From Blastococcus sp. KM273128 (GTDB lineage: Bacteria > Actinomycetota > Actinomycetes > Mycobacteriales > Geodermatophilaceae), in assembly GCF_021698975.1 (NCBI RefSeq), contig NZ_SSXA01000006.1:62001-126000 (forward strand): DNA of 64,000 bases, given 5' to 3'. This document shows, piece after piece, positions 8,301 to 15,964 of the stretch. Positions within the stretch are counted from its first letter, which is position 1; each line of letters opens with the position of its first letter. Both the position numbers and the translations under genes were made by a program. The notes beneath the pieces are model-generated. The model was not told the origin of the DNA and made no database searches. It was given only the letters and a program-made list of their open reading frames with translations.

Positions 8301-8734
8301 CCGACCGGCGCGGGGGCACGCCTCAGCCGGTCCAGGGCGATCGCGACTCGCTGGTCGGCCCCGCGGTGGACACGGCCGAGCAGCTGCTCGACGAGCACGG
8401 GGAGTTCTTCCCGTGCTCGTCGACGCTGACGGCTGACGGGGAGATCGGCTTCGCCCACGGCGACCCGGGGCTTGGTGAGCGGCCGCCGTCGCAGGCCGTG
8501 CCGGAGCTCCTGCACGCCGGCGCCGTCGCCGAGCGCGACCCGATCCGTGCCGTCGCCTTCGTCGCCGACGTCCGGCACGAGGGCTCCGACGCCGTCCGGG
8601 TCGAGCTGGAACACCGCGACGGAGGTCCGGCCCTGGCGGTGCCGGCGCCGCACTCGCTCCGAGGGATCATCCGGAAGCGCGCGCGCTTCGCCGACCTCCA
8701 CCTGGCCGAGGGCACACCTCGCACGTGGCACTGA
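8297..8734 (+). CDS. Hypothetical protein
   Basis: A 145-residue soluble protein that I do not recognise. It has an acidic N-terminal half ([21 protein letters not shown]) and a basic, proline-containing C-terminus, with no signal peptide or membrane segment. The pattern of an alpha-helical start followed by short strands resembles small actinobacterial proteins of unknown function. It overlaps the previous stop (ATGA) and has its own TAGCGT hexamer 7 bp upstream, so both coupled and leaderless expression are possible. Confidence 0.7.
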   Translation: MTDRRGGTPQPVQGDRDSLVGPAVDTAEQLLDEHGEFFPCSSTLTADGEIGFAHGDPGLGERPPSQAVPELLHAGAVAERDPIRAVAFVADVRHEGSDAVRVELEHRDGGPALAVPAPHSLRGIIRKRARFADLHLAEGTPRTWH

Positions 8735-8750
8735 CCGAGGGATGAGCACC

Positions 8751-9533
8751 ATGACCACCGAACGCGGACCGATCGAGTGCTGGCTGACCGACATGGACGG
8801 GGTGCTCGTCCACGAGGGGAACGCGCTGCCCGGCGCCAAGGAGTTCCTCGACCGGCTGGTCGAGCGGCGCCGGCGCTTCCTCGTGCTCACCAACAACTCC
8901 ATCTTCACGCCGCGCGACCTGGCGGCCCGGCTGAGCCGCACCGGCCTGCTCGTGCCGGAGGAGGCGATCTGGACCTCGGCGCTGGCGACCGCGGACTTCC
9001 TCGCCACGCAGCTCCCCGGCGGCTCGGCCTACGTCATCGGCGAGGCGGGGCTCACCACCGCGATGCACGAGGTCGGCTACGTCATGACCGACACCGACCC
9101 GGACTACGTCGTCCTGGGCGAGACGCGCACGTACTCCTTCGAGGCGATCACCCGCGCGATCCGGCTCGTCGAGGGCGGCGCGCGCTTCATCGCGACCAAC
9201 CCCGACGTCACCGGCCCCTCCCCCGAGGGCCCGCTCCCGGCAACCGGGTCGGTGGCCGCGATGATCACGGCGGCGACCGGCGCGAAGCCCTACTTCGTGG
9301 GCAAGCCCAACCCGATGATGTTCCGCAGCGCGATGAACCGGATCGAGGCGCACTCGGAGTCCACGATCATGGTCGGGGACCGGATGGACACCGACGTCGT
9401 CGCGGGCATCGAGGCGGGGCTGGAGACGGTGCTGGTGCTCTCCGGTTCCACCGCGGAGCACGAGATCAGCCGCTTCCCGTTCCGGCCGAGCCGCGTCTGC
9501 GACTCCATCGCCGACGTCATCGACCTCGTCTGA
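8751..9533 (+). CDS. HAD-superfamily subfamily IIA phosphatase (NagD-like)
   Basis: A 260-residue HAD hydrolase with all motifs of the C2-capped NagD group: [12 protein letters not shown] (motif I nucleophile), LTNNS (motif II), GKPNPMMF (motif III lysine) and [17 protein letters not shown] (motif IV). Such enzymes dephosphorylate nucleotides or sugar phosphates; some are p-nitrophenylphosphatase-like housekeeping enzymes. ATG 8751 is preferred over ATG 8742 because the GAGGG ribosome binding site directly abuts the latter and is 9 bp from the former. Confidence 0.85.
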   Translation: MTTERGPIECWLTDMDGVLVHEGNALPGAKEFLDRLVERRRRFLVLTNNSIFTPRDLAARLSRTGLLVPEEAIWTSALATADFLATQLPGGSAYVIGEAGLTTAMHEVGYVMTDTDPDYVVLGETRTYSFEAITRAIRLVEGGARFIATNPDVTGPSPEGPLPATGSVAAMITAATGAKPYFVGKPNPMMFRSAMNRIEAHSESTIMVGDRMDTDVVAGIEAGLETVLVLSGSTAEHEISRFPFRPSRVCDSIADVIDLV

Positions 9534-9549
9534 GTAGCCCGACCGCCCC

Positions 9550-10032
9550 TCAGCGGTCCTCGTAGGCCAGCCGCGAGTCCGGCGCCGCGAGCAGGTACAG
9601 CACCGCCCCCACCAGCGCCAGGATCGGCAGACCGATCAGCGGCTGCTGCGCGGAGAAGGCGAGGGTGAACCCGGTGAGCCCGAGGAACAGCTGGAGGGCC
9701 ACCACCGGGGCGCGGGCCCAGTCCGCCACCCGCCAGAGCCCGCGCGCGGCCGCGAGGAGCAGGCCGGCGGCCAGCGCCGCCAGCACCACCTCGGCGAGGG
9801 CGCGCGGCACGCTCTCCGCGTTGCCGGTCAGCGTGAGGTAGAGCAGCACCAGGGTCAGGACGCCGAAGGCGAGCCCCTCCAGCGCCACCACGAGCGCCGC
9901 CCGGCGCAGCGACGGCGGCGCCTGCCTCCCCGGCGCGGCGGGGCGCGCCACCGGCTGCGCCACCGACGCACCGAACAGCCGGTCGGCGAGGCGACGGGGC
10001 GGCGGGGCGGGCGTGCCGCGGTCCTCGGTCAC
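9550..10032 (-). CDS. Four-helix membrane protein of unknown function
   Basis: A 160-residue protein with a roughly 45-residue proline- and arginine-rich cytoplasmic N-terminus followed by about four hydrophobic helices (near residues 45-67, 76-96, 108-126 and 130-148). No catalytic motif is visible. GTG 10032 is preceded by TAGTCT at 7 bp, supporting a leaderless start. It is divergent from the lipid kinase gene. Proteins of this shape are common and uncharacterised in Actinobacteria. Confidence 0.75.
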   Translation of the reverse strand: MTEDRGTPAPPPRRLADRLFGASVAQPVARPAAPGRQAPPSLRRAALVVALEGLAFGVLTLVLLYLTLTGNAESVPRALAEVVLAALAAGLLLAAARGLWRVADWARAPVVALQLFLGLTGFTLAFSAQQPLIGLPILALVGAVLYLLAAPDSRLAYEDR

Positions 10033-10039
10033 ACCGGCG

Positions 10040-10045
10040 AGACTA
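10040..10045 (-). promoter_or_regulatory. Leaderless-type -10 hexamer (TAGTCT)
   Basis: On the minus strand TAGTCT ends 7 bp before GTG 10032. Confidence 0.45.
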
Positions 10046-10109
10046 CGCGGCAGGCCGCTTCGCCCGGTCCGCGCCGACGACCTCCGCCGTGCACCGCGAT
10101 CCCCCTGGT

Positions 10110-10115
10110 TAGCCT
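10110..10115 (+). promoter_or_regulatory. Leaderless-type -10 hexamer (TAGCCT)
   Basis: TAGCCT ends 6 bp before ATG 10122 of the lipid kinase gene. Confidence 0.5.
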
Positions 10116-10121
10116 GGCGGC

Positions 10122-11147
10122 ATGCGCGCGCTCGTGGTCGTCAACCCTGCGGCCACGACCACCACGGCCAAGATGCGCGACGTGCTGGTCGGCGCCCTGG
10201 CCAGCGAGCTGAAGGTCGACGTCGCCGAGACGACCCACCGCGGGCACGGTCACGAGCTGGGCGCCTCGGCCGCCGGGGACGGTTTCGACGTCGTCGTCGC
10301 GCTCGGGGGCGACGGCACGGTCAACGAGGTGGTCAACGGCCTGCTCGCGCGGGGCCCCGGGCCGGGGGTGCCCGCGCTGGCGGTGGTGCCCGGCGGCTCG
10401 ACCAACGTGTTCTCCCGCGCGCTGGGCCGGTCCCGGGACCCGGTGGAGGCGACCGCGGAGATCCTCGCCTCGCTGCGCACCGGCCGCACCCGCTCGGTCT
10501 CTCTCGGCACGGCCAGCGCCACCGGCACCAGCACCGCCGCGGTCACCGGGGTGGCGCCGTCGGCGGCGGAGGCGGTCGCCCGCGCCGACGCCGCCGCCGA
10601 CGGCCCGGGGTGGACCGACCCCCGCTGGTTCGTCTTCGCCGCCGGTTTCGGCTTCGACGCCGAGGTGATCGCGCGGGTCGAGGCCCGTCGCGCGCGGGGC
10701 CGGCGGTCCACCGGCGCCCTCTACGTCCGCGAGGGCACCAGCGCCTTCCTCTTCGGCCGCGAGCGGCGTCGGCCGGCCATGACCCTCCAGGTCCCGGGCG
10801 AGCCGCCCGTCGAGGAGCTTTTCCTCTGCCTGGTCTCCAACGTCAGCCCCTGGACCTACCTGGGGGCCCGGCCGGTCAACCCGACCCCGCAGGCCTCCTT
10901 CGACACGGGGTTGGACGTCTTCGCCCTGGGGCGCACCGGCACCGCCCGGATGCTGCGCGCGCTGCGCCAGACCATGCGCCCCGAGCCCGACCTGCGCGGT
11001 CGCGGCCTGCACCGGTGGCACGACCTGCAGGAGCTGACCGTCACGGCGGTGCGGCCGCAGGGCTGGCAGGTCGACGGCGACCACCTCGGGACCGCCACGG
11101 GGCTGCGGATCACCAACGTCCCGCACGCGCTGCGGGTCATCGCCTGA
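10122..11147 (+). CDS. Diacylglycerol kinase-family lipid kinase
   Basis: A 341-residue DAGK-catalytic-domain protein (YegS/DgkB type). It shows the N-terminal VVVNPAA strand, VVALGGDGTVNEVVNG with the nucleotide-binding GGDGT, and VVPGGSTNVFSRALG. The family phosphorylates diacylglycerol, sphingosine or other lipid alcohols using ATP. An alanine-rich insert around residues 130-165 separates the two lobes. The start is defined by TAGCCT 6 bp upstream. It stands next to whiB1 as a separate transcript. Confidence 0.88.
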   Translation: MRALVVVNPAATTTTAKMRDVLVGALASELKVDVAETTHRGHGHELGASAAGDGFDVVVALGGDGTVNEVVNGLLARGPGPGVPALAVVPGGSTNVFSRALGRSRDPVEATAEILASLRTGRTRSVSLGTASATGTSTAAVTGVAPSAAEAVARADAAADGPGWTDPRWFVFAAGFGFDAEVIARVEARRARGRRSTGALYVREGTSAFLFGRERRRPAMTLQVPGEPPVEELFLCLVSNVSPWTYLGARPVNPTPQASFDTGLDVFALGRTGTARMLRALRQTMRPEPDLRGRGLHRWHDLQELTVTAVRPQGWQVDGDHLGTATGLRITNVPHALRVIA

Positions 11148-11213
11148 GACCACCTCCGCGCGCATTCGACAAGGGTTTTCCTCCCGCCGGGTGGCGGGCC
11201 TAGCACGGGCGTG

Positions 11214-11227
11214 GTGAAGTTGCTCAC
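11214..11227 (+). promoter_or_regulatory. CRP-type binding site upstream of whiB1
   Basis: GTGA-AGTTGC-TCAC is a perfect core of the CRP/FNR consensus GTGA-N6-TCAC. Its centre lies about 70 bp before the predicted transcription start of whiB1, a class I-like position. CRP regulation of whiB1 is established in Mycobacterium tuberculosis (Rv3676). Confidence 0.6.
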
Positions 11228-11232
11228 GCGGG

Positions 11233-11246
11233 GGTCAGCGCTGACC
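11233..11246. promoter_or_regulatory. 14-bp perfect palindrome next to the whiB1 -35 region
   Basis: GGTCAGCGCTGACC is fully symmetrical and ends 9 bp before the -35 hexamer. It is a candidate operator for an unidentified dimeric regulator. Confidence 0.45.
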
Positions 11247-11255
11247 GCGTTTCCC

Positions 11256-11283
11256 TTGACAGGCGTCCGGCACGTGAAAACAT
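11256..11283 (+). promoter_or_regulatory. whiB1 promoter, -35 TTGACA and -10 AAACAT
   Basis: A consensus TTGACA at 11256-11261 is followed 16 bp later by AAACAT at 11278-11283. A TTGACA is rare in this GC-rich window. The predicted start near 11290 gives a leader of about 135 bases before whiB1. Confidence 0.55.
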
Positions 11284-11426
11284 CGCTGCCGGGACGCAAC
11301 CTGCCGGTAACAAAGCAGGAAGTCGCTCACGACATGACGCCGGGTCACCGGCGTCGGCCCGGCGATCGCAGACCGAGCACAGCGACTGACGTACCGACCG
11401 CAGACGACATCGAGGAGTACAACGCC

Positions 11427-11678
11427 ATGGACTGGCGCCACCGCGCGTTCTGCCGGGACGAGGACCCGGAGCTGTTCTTCCCGATCGGGACGACCGGCCC
11501 CGCGCTCGTCCAGATCGAGCAGGCCAAGGCCGTGTGCCAGCGCTGCCCGGTGGTCTCGTCGTGCCTGGACTGGGCCCTGCGCTCCGGCCAGGACTCCGGT
11601 GTCTGGGGTGGGCTCTCCGAGGACGAGCGGCGCGCGCTGAAGCGGCGCCAGGCTCGCACCCGGGTCCACACCGCCTGA
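11427..11678 (+). CDS. whiB1: WhiB-family [4Fe-4S] transcription factor WhiB1
   Basis: An 83-residue protein that is nearly colinear with mycobacterial WhiB1: MDWRHRAFCRDEDPELFFP at the start, four cysteines that bind the NO-sensitive [4Fe-4S] cluster (C9, then the CQRC pair and the later C), the GVWGG turn and a basic SEDERRALKRR DNA-binding tail. WhiB1 is an essential regulator that binds the primary sigma factor region 4. ATG 11427 has a GAGGAG ribosome binding site; the open frame upstream to 11211 is the promoter region, not protein. A CRP site, a palindrome and a TTGACA promoter precede it. Adjacent pdtaS repeats the mycobacterial gene order. Confidence 0.95.
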   Translation: MDWRHRAFCRDEDPELFFPIGTTGPALVQIEQAKAVCQRCPVVSSCLDWALRSGQDSGVWGGLSEDERRALKRRQARTRVHTA

Positions 11679-11696
11679 CCGCGGAGCACGACCGCG

Positions 11697-11718
11697 CCGC
11701 CGGGCCACCCCGGCGGCG
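11697..11718 (+). terminator. Hairpin after whiB1
   Basis: Nine-base arms (11697-11705 and 11710-11718) are exact inverted repeats around a CCAC loop, 19 bp after the whiB1 stop. Confidence 0.6.
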
Positions 11719-11750
11719 TCCGCACCACCGCAGTCGCACCGACCGCCACG

Positions 11751-11781
11751 AGGCCGGTCCGGGTTCCCCGGGCCGGCCTCG
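11751..11781. terminator. Hairpin between convergent whiB1 and pdtaS
   Basis: The arms 11751-11764 and 11768-11781 pair over 14 bases with one G-T wobble and a 3-base loop. It can serve both convergent genes. Confidence 0.6.
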
Positions 11782-11803
11782 GCGTCGTCCGGGGCCAGGA
11801 GGC

Positions 11804-13285
11804 TCAGCGCCGCGGCCAGGCGCTCTCCGGCAGCGTCAGCACCACCTCGGTGCCCGAGCGGCCCTCCAGCGGGCCCATCGCCAGGCTGCCGCCCAGCTCG
11901 CTGGTGACCAGCGTGCGCACGATCTGCAGCCCGAGGCCGTCGCTGGCCGCGGGGTCGAAGCCGGGTGGCAACCCCTGACCGTCGTCGCGGACCCGGACGC
12001 GGAGGTCTCCCCCGTCGCGCTCGGCGACCAGCTCGATCACCCCCGGCTCCCCCTCGGGGAAGGCGTGCTCCGCCGCGTTGTGCAGCAGCTCGGTGACCGC
12101 GAGCACCAGCGGCGTCGCCGCGGCCGCGGGGAGCTCCCCGAACGACCCGGTCCGCCGGGTGCGGGCCGCGGGTCCCACGCTGGTGAGGTCACCGAGCATC
12201 GGCAGAACCTGGTCGAGGACGTCGTCGACGTCGACGACGTCCTCCCGGCTGCCCGCGAGGGTCTCGTGGACCACGGCGATCGAGGCCACCCGCCGCACCG
12301 ATTCCTCCAGCGCCGCCCGGGCCGCCGGCTCGGTCATCCGCCGGGCCTGCAGCCGCAGCAGCGCCGCCACCGTCTGCAGGTTGTTCTTCACCCGGTGGTG
12401 GATCTCCCGGATGGTCGCGTCCTTGGTCAGCAGGGCCCGGTCACGCCGGCGGACGTCGGTCACGTCGCGCACCAGCACCAGCGCCCCGTGCTCGGCGCCG
12501 GGGGCCTGCAGCGGGAGGGCCCGCAGCAGCAGCGTCGCGCTGGCGCCCTCGACGTCCATCGGGTCCAGGTAGCGCCCCGCCGCCGCCGCCGTGATGCCCG
12601 CCGCGGCCGCCTCCCCGGCCACGCGGTCGGTCACCGCGCGGCACGTCACCTCGGCGAGGTCGGCCCCGGCCAGGTCCCCGGCCACGCCGATCCGGCGGTA
12701 GGCCGAGAGCGCGTTCGGGCTGGCATAGGACACCCGGCCGGCCCGGTCCAGGCGCACCAGCCCGTCGCCCACCCGCGGGCTCATCTCCGCGTCCTGCATC
12801 GTGACCGGCGGGAAGGTGCCCGCGGAGACCATCAGGCAGAGGTCCGCGGCGATGTCCAGGTAGGTCAGCTCCAGCGTCGACGGCGACCTGGTCACCGCCA
12901 GGTTGGTGTCCTTGGCCAGCACGGCGATGCCCACGCCCTCGTGCCGCACCGGGATGACCTCGCGGCGGCGCGGGGTCGACCCCGACCAGTCCGGCTCCCC
13001 GTCGGTGACGGGCCGCCCCTCCCGCAGCGCCGCGGCGAACGGGCGGGCTGCCTCGGCGTCCAGCTCGACGCCGACCATGTCCTCCGGACGGCTGGTGGGC
13101 GCGGTCAGCGGGCGCACCTGCGCCACGCACCACCACGACCCGCAGGGCTGCGGCACCCAGAGCGTCAGGTCGGCGAAGGCCAGGTCGGCCAGCAGCTGCC
13201 AGTCGGCCACGAGGCGGCGGGCGTGGTCGACCTGGGCGGGGCTGGACGCCGTCCCGCGGGTGAGGCGCTCCGAGAGGCTGCTCAT
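11804..13285 (-). CDS. pdtaS: Sensor histidine kinase PdtaS
   Basis: A 493-residue soluble kinase with the PdtaS arrangement: an N-terminal GAF-like domain (about 1-170), a PAS domain (about 180-300), a HisKA_2 dimerisation helix with the phosphate-accepting histidine in IREIHHRVKNNLQ, and an HATPase domain with ELLHNAAEHAF, VRDDGQGLP and GLGLQIV. In mycobacteria PdtaS phosphorylates PdtaR, an ANTAR antiterminator; no pdtaR is seen in this window. ATG 13285 follows a TAGGCT hexamer at 9 bp. Its position beside whiB1 matches M. tuberculosis Rv3220c next to Rv3219. Confidence 0.92.
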   Translation of the reverse strand: MSSLSERLTRGTASSPAQVDHARRLVADWQLLADLAFADLTLWVPQPCGSWWCVAQVRPLTAPTSRPEDMVGVELDAEAARPFAAALREGRPVTDGEPDWSGSTPRRREVIPVRHEGVGIAVLAKDTNLAVTRSPSTLELTYLDIAADLCLMVSAGTFPPVTMQDAEMSPRVGDGLVRLDRAGRVSYASPNALSAYRRIGVAGDLAGADLAEVTCRAVTDRVAGEAAAAGITAAAAGRYLDPMDVEGASATLLLRALPLQAPGAEHGALVLVRDVTDVRRRDRALLTKDATIREIHHRVKNNLQTVAALLRLQARRMTEPAARAALEESVRRVASIAVVHETLAGSREDVVDVDDVLDQVLPMLGDLTSVGPAARTRRTGSFGELPAAAATPLVLAVTELLHNAAEHAFPEGEPGVIELVAERDGGDLRVRVRDDGQGLPPGFDPAASDGLGLQIVRTLVTSELGGSLAMGPLEGRSGTEVVLTLPESAWPRR

Positions 13286-13294
13286 GGTGGCCCG

Positions 13295-13300
13295 AGCCTA
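13295..13300 (-). promoter_or_regulatory. Leaderless-type -10 hexamer (TAGGCT) of pdtaS
   Basis: On the minus strand TAGGCT ends 9 bp before ATG 13285. Confidence 0.45.
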
Positions 13301-13347
13301 GGACGCGCTCCGGAGCGTCCCCCGCGCGGGCGGGACCGGCCCCCGCC

Positions 13348-13353
13348 TAGCCT
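13348..13353 (+). promoter_or_regulatory. Leaderless-type -10 hexamer (TAGCCT)
   Basis: TAGCCT ends 7 bp before the GTG of the frameshifted acetyltransferase gene, so the promoter is intact although the gene is not. Confidence 0.45.
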
Positions 13354-13360
13354 GGGCGCC

Positions 13361-13857
13361 GTGCTGCCGCTGCCCGCCCTGCGCATCGAGCCGGCCGTCC
13401 CCGCCGACCACGACCGCATCGCCGGCCTCACCGTGCGGGTCTACGTGGACGGCGGGCTGGCGTCGGCAGGCTACGCGGCCGAGCTGGCCGACGTGGCCGG
13501 CCGCGCGCGGGTGGCCGAGCTGCTGGTCGCCCGGGACGACGCCGGCGAGGTCGTCGGCAGCGTCGCCTTCGTGCCCGGCGGCGACTTCGGCGAGGTGCTG
13601 GAGTCCCCCGACGAGGCCGGTTCCGCATGCTCGTGGTGGACCCGGGCGCGCAGGGCCGCGGCGTGGGCGAGGCGCTGGTGCGCGCCTGCCTGGCCCGCGC
13701 CCGGCAGGCCGGCCGGCGGCGCGTCGTCATCTCCACCGGCACCCGCATGACCGCGGCCCACCGGCTCTACGAACGGCTGGGATTCACCCGGCTGCCCGAG
13801 CGCGACTGGACGCCGGTGCCCGGCGTCGACCTGCTGGTCTACGCCGTGGACGTGTGA
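13361..13857 (+). pseudogene. GNAT acetyltransferase, frameshifted
   Basis: GTG 13361 opens a frame encoding the N-terminal half of a Gcn5 acetyltransferase (LPALRIEPAVPADHDRIAGL to LESPDEAG). From about 13620 the conserved continuation FRMLVVDPGAQGRGVGEALV, with the acetyl-CoA loop, and the C-terminus WTPVPGVDLLVYAVDV are read in another frame. The two halves join if one base is added near 13619-13622. The 497-bp length is one short of a multiple of three. Promoter and C-terminus look intact, so this is a recent mutation or a sequencing error. The intact product would be about 165 residues. Confidence 0.8.
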
Positions 13858-13915
13858 GTCCCCGTCCAGGGCACCGCTCCGAGCGAGCGGGGGGTGGGGA
13901 GGGCGGGGTCCTCCC

Positions 13916-14140
13916 TCAGGTGGAGGCGACGACCGCGATGAGGTCGCCCTCCTGGAGCACCTCGCCCTCCACCACGTGCAGCTCCTGCACGGTGCCCGTC
14001 CGCTCGGTGAGCACCGGGATCTCCATCTTCATCGACTCGAGGATCACCAGCGTGTCCCCCGCCGACACCTGCGCCCCGGGCTGCACCAGCACCTTCCAGA
14101 CGCTGGAGACCATCTCCGCGTGGATCTCCTCCGCCGCCAC
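13916..14140 (-). CDS. Biotinylated carrier-domain protein (TB7.3-like)
   Basis: A 74-residue stand-alone biotinyl/lipoyl domain. The modified lysine is in LESMKMEIPVL, and EGDLIAVVAST closes the barrel. In M. tuberculosis the equivalent (Rv3221c, TB7.3) is biotinylated and lies between pdtaS and the sigH locus, as here. GTG 14140 is chosen for its GGAGG ribosome binding site at 5 bp; ATG 14176 would add 12 residues without homology. The next gene downstream of sigH order is a degenerate biotin carboxylase homologue, so a shared carboxylase-related role is possible but unproven. Confidence 0.88.
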   Translation of the reverse strand: MAAEEIHAEMVSSVWKVLVQPGAQVSAGDTLVILESMKMEIPVLTERTGTVQELHVVEGEVLQEGDLIAVVAST

Positions 14141-14196
14141 CGGTACCTCCCGCGCCCGCCGATCGTGAGCCCCCATCCAAGCACGGCCGACCGGCG

Positions 14197-15243
14197 TCAG
14201 GTGGCCGGCGCCGCCCGTCCCCCGGCGAGCCGCCCGAGCACCGCGCAGACCTCCGGCCCGTCGTGCGGCACGCCGGTCTCGGGCAGCCCGGACAGCGCCC
14301 GGCTGACCGCGCGGGCCGCCGTCGTCACGTCGTCCGCACCGCTGCTGACGGTGGCCAGCAGGGCGTCGTACCAGCCGTCCAGCCGGTCACCGGGTTCGTA
14401 GCCGCTCACCGCGACCAGGTCGGTGCCGTCGTCGGCCGGTGGGCGACCGGTTCCGGGGAGTCGGCCGCTGATCCGCCCGGCGGTCCCCGGCGGCAGGGTG
14501 GCGCGCAGCTGGGCGACGACGGCTGCCCGTGGTGCGGGGCGGGCCGCGGGACCCGCACCCGCTTCCCGGGGCCCGGCTGCGCTGCGCAGCGCCAGCTCGA
14601 CGGCGTCCACGCCGTGGGAGCGCTCCAGCACCGCCATGTCCAGCGAGAAGCCGGCCGCGACCTCGGCCAGCGAGCCGTCGGGAGCGATCCCGACGGTGAC
14701 CAGCCCGCGCCAGCCCACCTCGGCGAGGCGGTGCGCCGCGGCCGGCAACCGGCCCGGCTCGCGGGGGGTCCAGGAGACCCGCGCGATGCCCGCGGCGCGG
14801 TCACGGGCCACCGGGGTGGTGAACCGCAGCCCCTCGTCGGTCACCCAGGCCAGGAAACCCTGCTCGCTGGCCGGCTCCACACCGTCCCCGCCGAGCCGCT
14901 CGAGCACCTCCGGGCCGGGCCCCGCCCACCGCAGGCCCGCGGCGATGACCCCGCCGGCGAGCCGGACGTTCCCGGCGAGCGCGGGCGGGACGGGGAGCAC
15001 CGTGTCCGCGCCGCTGCGCCGCGCCGCCTCGACGATGCGGTCGACGGCCAGGTAGGACTCGGCAGCCGGCGCCGGCCCGAGGAGGACGGCGTCGTCGGCC
15101 AGGCGCACGTGACGGGCGGAGCGCTCCGTCTCGCTGTGCACCGCGACGGCCTTGAGACCGAGCCGCTGGCACGCCCGGATCGCGGCGCACCCCGCCGGCC
15201 CCCGTCCGGCGACGAGGACGGTCTCGATCCCCAGCTGCGGCAC
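14197..15243 (-). CDS. Biotin-carboxylase-like protein, catalytically degenerate
   Basis: A 348-residue protein whose first 110 residues follow the N-terminal Rossmann domain of acetyl-/propionyl-CoA carboxylase biotin carboxylase: VLVAGRGPAGCAAIRACQRL and VRLADDAVLLGPAPAAESYL. The later family motifs are lost: HPGYGFLSE is replaced by LPVPPALAG, the ATP-grasp lysine loop is missing, and the E-x-N-x-R catalytic segment is replaced around AAGFSLDMAVLERS. It is shorter than the usual 450 residues. It is therefore probably a pseudoenzyme or binding protein. GTG 15243 has a GAGGAG site. It is adjacent to the free biotinyl-domain gene on the same strand. Confidence 0.65.
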   Translation of the reverse strand: MPQLGIETVLVAGRGPAGCAAIRACQRLGLKAVAVHSETERSARHVRLADDAVLLGPAPAAESYLAVDRIVEAARRSGADTVLPVPPALAGNVRLAGGVIAAGLRWAGPGPEVLERLGGDGVEPASEQGFLAWVTDEGLRFTTPVARDRAAGIARVSWTPREPGRLPAAAHRLAEVGWRGLVTVGIAPDGSLAEVAAGFSLDMAVLERSHGVDAVELALRSAAGPREAGAGPAARPAPRAAVVAQLRATLPPGTAGRISGRLPGTGRPPADDGTDLVAVSGYEPGDRLDGWYDALLATVSSGADDVTTAARAVSRALSGLPETGVPHDGPEVCAVLGRLAGGRAAPAT

Positions 15244-15418
15244 TGATGCTCCTCTTCGAACTCGCCCGGCCCGGCGCACGGCCGGGGCGCCCCGTGAGAG
15301 GCTTGTCGGGTCAGCTTGGCGGGTCGTCCGGCGCCGCGCACCCCGCGTGCGCCGGTCACGGCTCCGCACCGGTCCTGGGCCACCCGGCCCGTCAGCAGCA
15401 TGAGAGAGGAGGGCAGCG

Positions 15419-15493
15419 ATGTCCAAGCGCGGACGCAAGCGTCGCTCCCGCAAGGGGAACAAGGCCAACCACGGCAAGCGCCCCAACGCCTGA
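15419..15493 (+). CDS. 50S ribosomal protein bL37
   Basis: A 24-residue, extremely basic peptide starting MSKRGRKRRS and ending NKANHGKRPNA, which matches mycobacterial bL37, a small actinobacterial ribosomal protein found near the 23S core. It is too short for most gene callers. ATG 15419 has a strong GAGAGGAGG ribosome binding site. It is followed after 3 bp by a perfect 22-bp hairpin. The position next to rsrA-sigH agrees with other Actinobacteria. Confidence 0.9.
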   Translation: MSKRGRKRRSRKGNKANHGKRPNA

Positions 15494-15496
15494 ACG

Positions 15497-15543
15497 ACGT
15501 GCAAGCGCCCCGTCCGCCTCCGGCGGACGGGGCGCTTGCACGT
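15497..15543. terminator. Perfect 22-bp hairpin, bL37/rsrA
   Basis: The arms 15497-15518 and 15522-15543 are exact inverted repeats around a TCC loop. It lies between the convergent bL37 and rsrA genes and can act in both directions. It is the longest perfect stem seen in the window. Confidence 0.85.
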
Positions 15544-15551
15544 CTGGCCCC

Positions 15552-15571
15552 GGTGACATGCTGGAACGGCC
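15552..15571 (-). repeat. Family A repeat tail, inverted partial copy
   Basis: The minus strand reads GGCCGTTCCAGCATGTCACC, one base different from the three plus-strand copies at 5692, 23629 and 23675. Confidence 0.65.
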
Positions 15572-15625
15572 ATCCTGCAGGGGCCCGCGGCGAGCCTGCG
15601 AGCCGTGGGGGGCAGGGTGGTCCTG

Positions 15626-15964
15626 TCAGGCGGTCGGGCGCTCCTCCGAGTGCTCGACGGTCAGCCGCTCGACGCTGACCTGCGTGCCGTCCTCCTCGAA
15701 GGAGACGCTCGTCAGCTGCATCTTGATGCGCTCCCGCAGGCCCGTCGGGGGCTTGTCGCCGCCGCAGCGCCGGCGCACCAGCGCCTTGAACTCCGCCTCG
15801 ATGCCGAACTGCCGCAGGCACGACGAGCACTCGTCCAGGTGCTCGGCGATCACGGTGCGGCGCTCGTCGGAGGTCTGGTGGTCGAGGAACTCGAAGACGT
15901 GGGTGAGGACGTCGTCGCACGAGTTGATCTCGAGGGGCTCGCCGGCCCCCAGCTCGTCGCTCAC
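15626..15964 (-). CDS. rsrA: Mycothiol-system anti-sigma factor RsrA/RshA
   Basis: A 112-residue zinc-binding anti-sigma factor. The redox switch is in [16 protein letters not shown], the H-x3-C-x2-C motif whose cysteines form a disulfide on oxidation and release SigH/SigR. A further cysteine lies in [13 protein letters not shown] 15964 overlaps the sigH stop (GTGA), so the two are co-translated, keeping sigma and anti-sigma in balance. It acts in the cytoplasm as the thiol-stress sensor. Confidence 0.95.
   Translation of the reverse strand: MSDELGAGEPLEINSCDDVLTHVFEFLDHQTSDERRTVIAEHLDECSSCLRQFGIEAEFKALVRRRCGGDKPPTGLRERIKMQLTSVSFEEDGTQVSVERLTVEHSEERPTA

Noticed and set aside
11211-11426. A 72-residue N-terminal extension of WhiB1
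   Set aside because: The stretch holds a CRP-type site, palindrome and promoter; WhiB1 homologues start at MDWRH, where a ribosome binding site is present.
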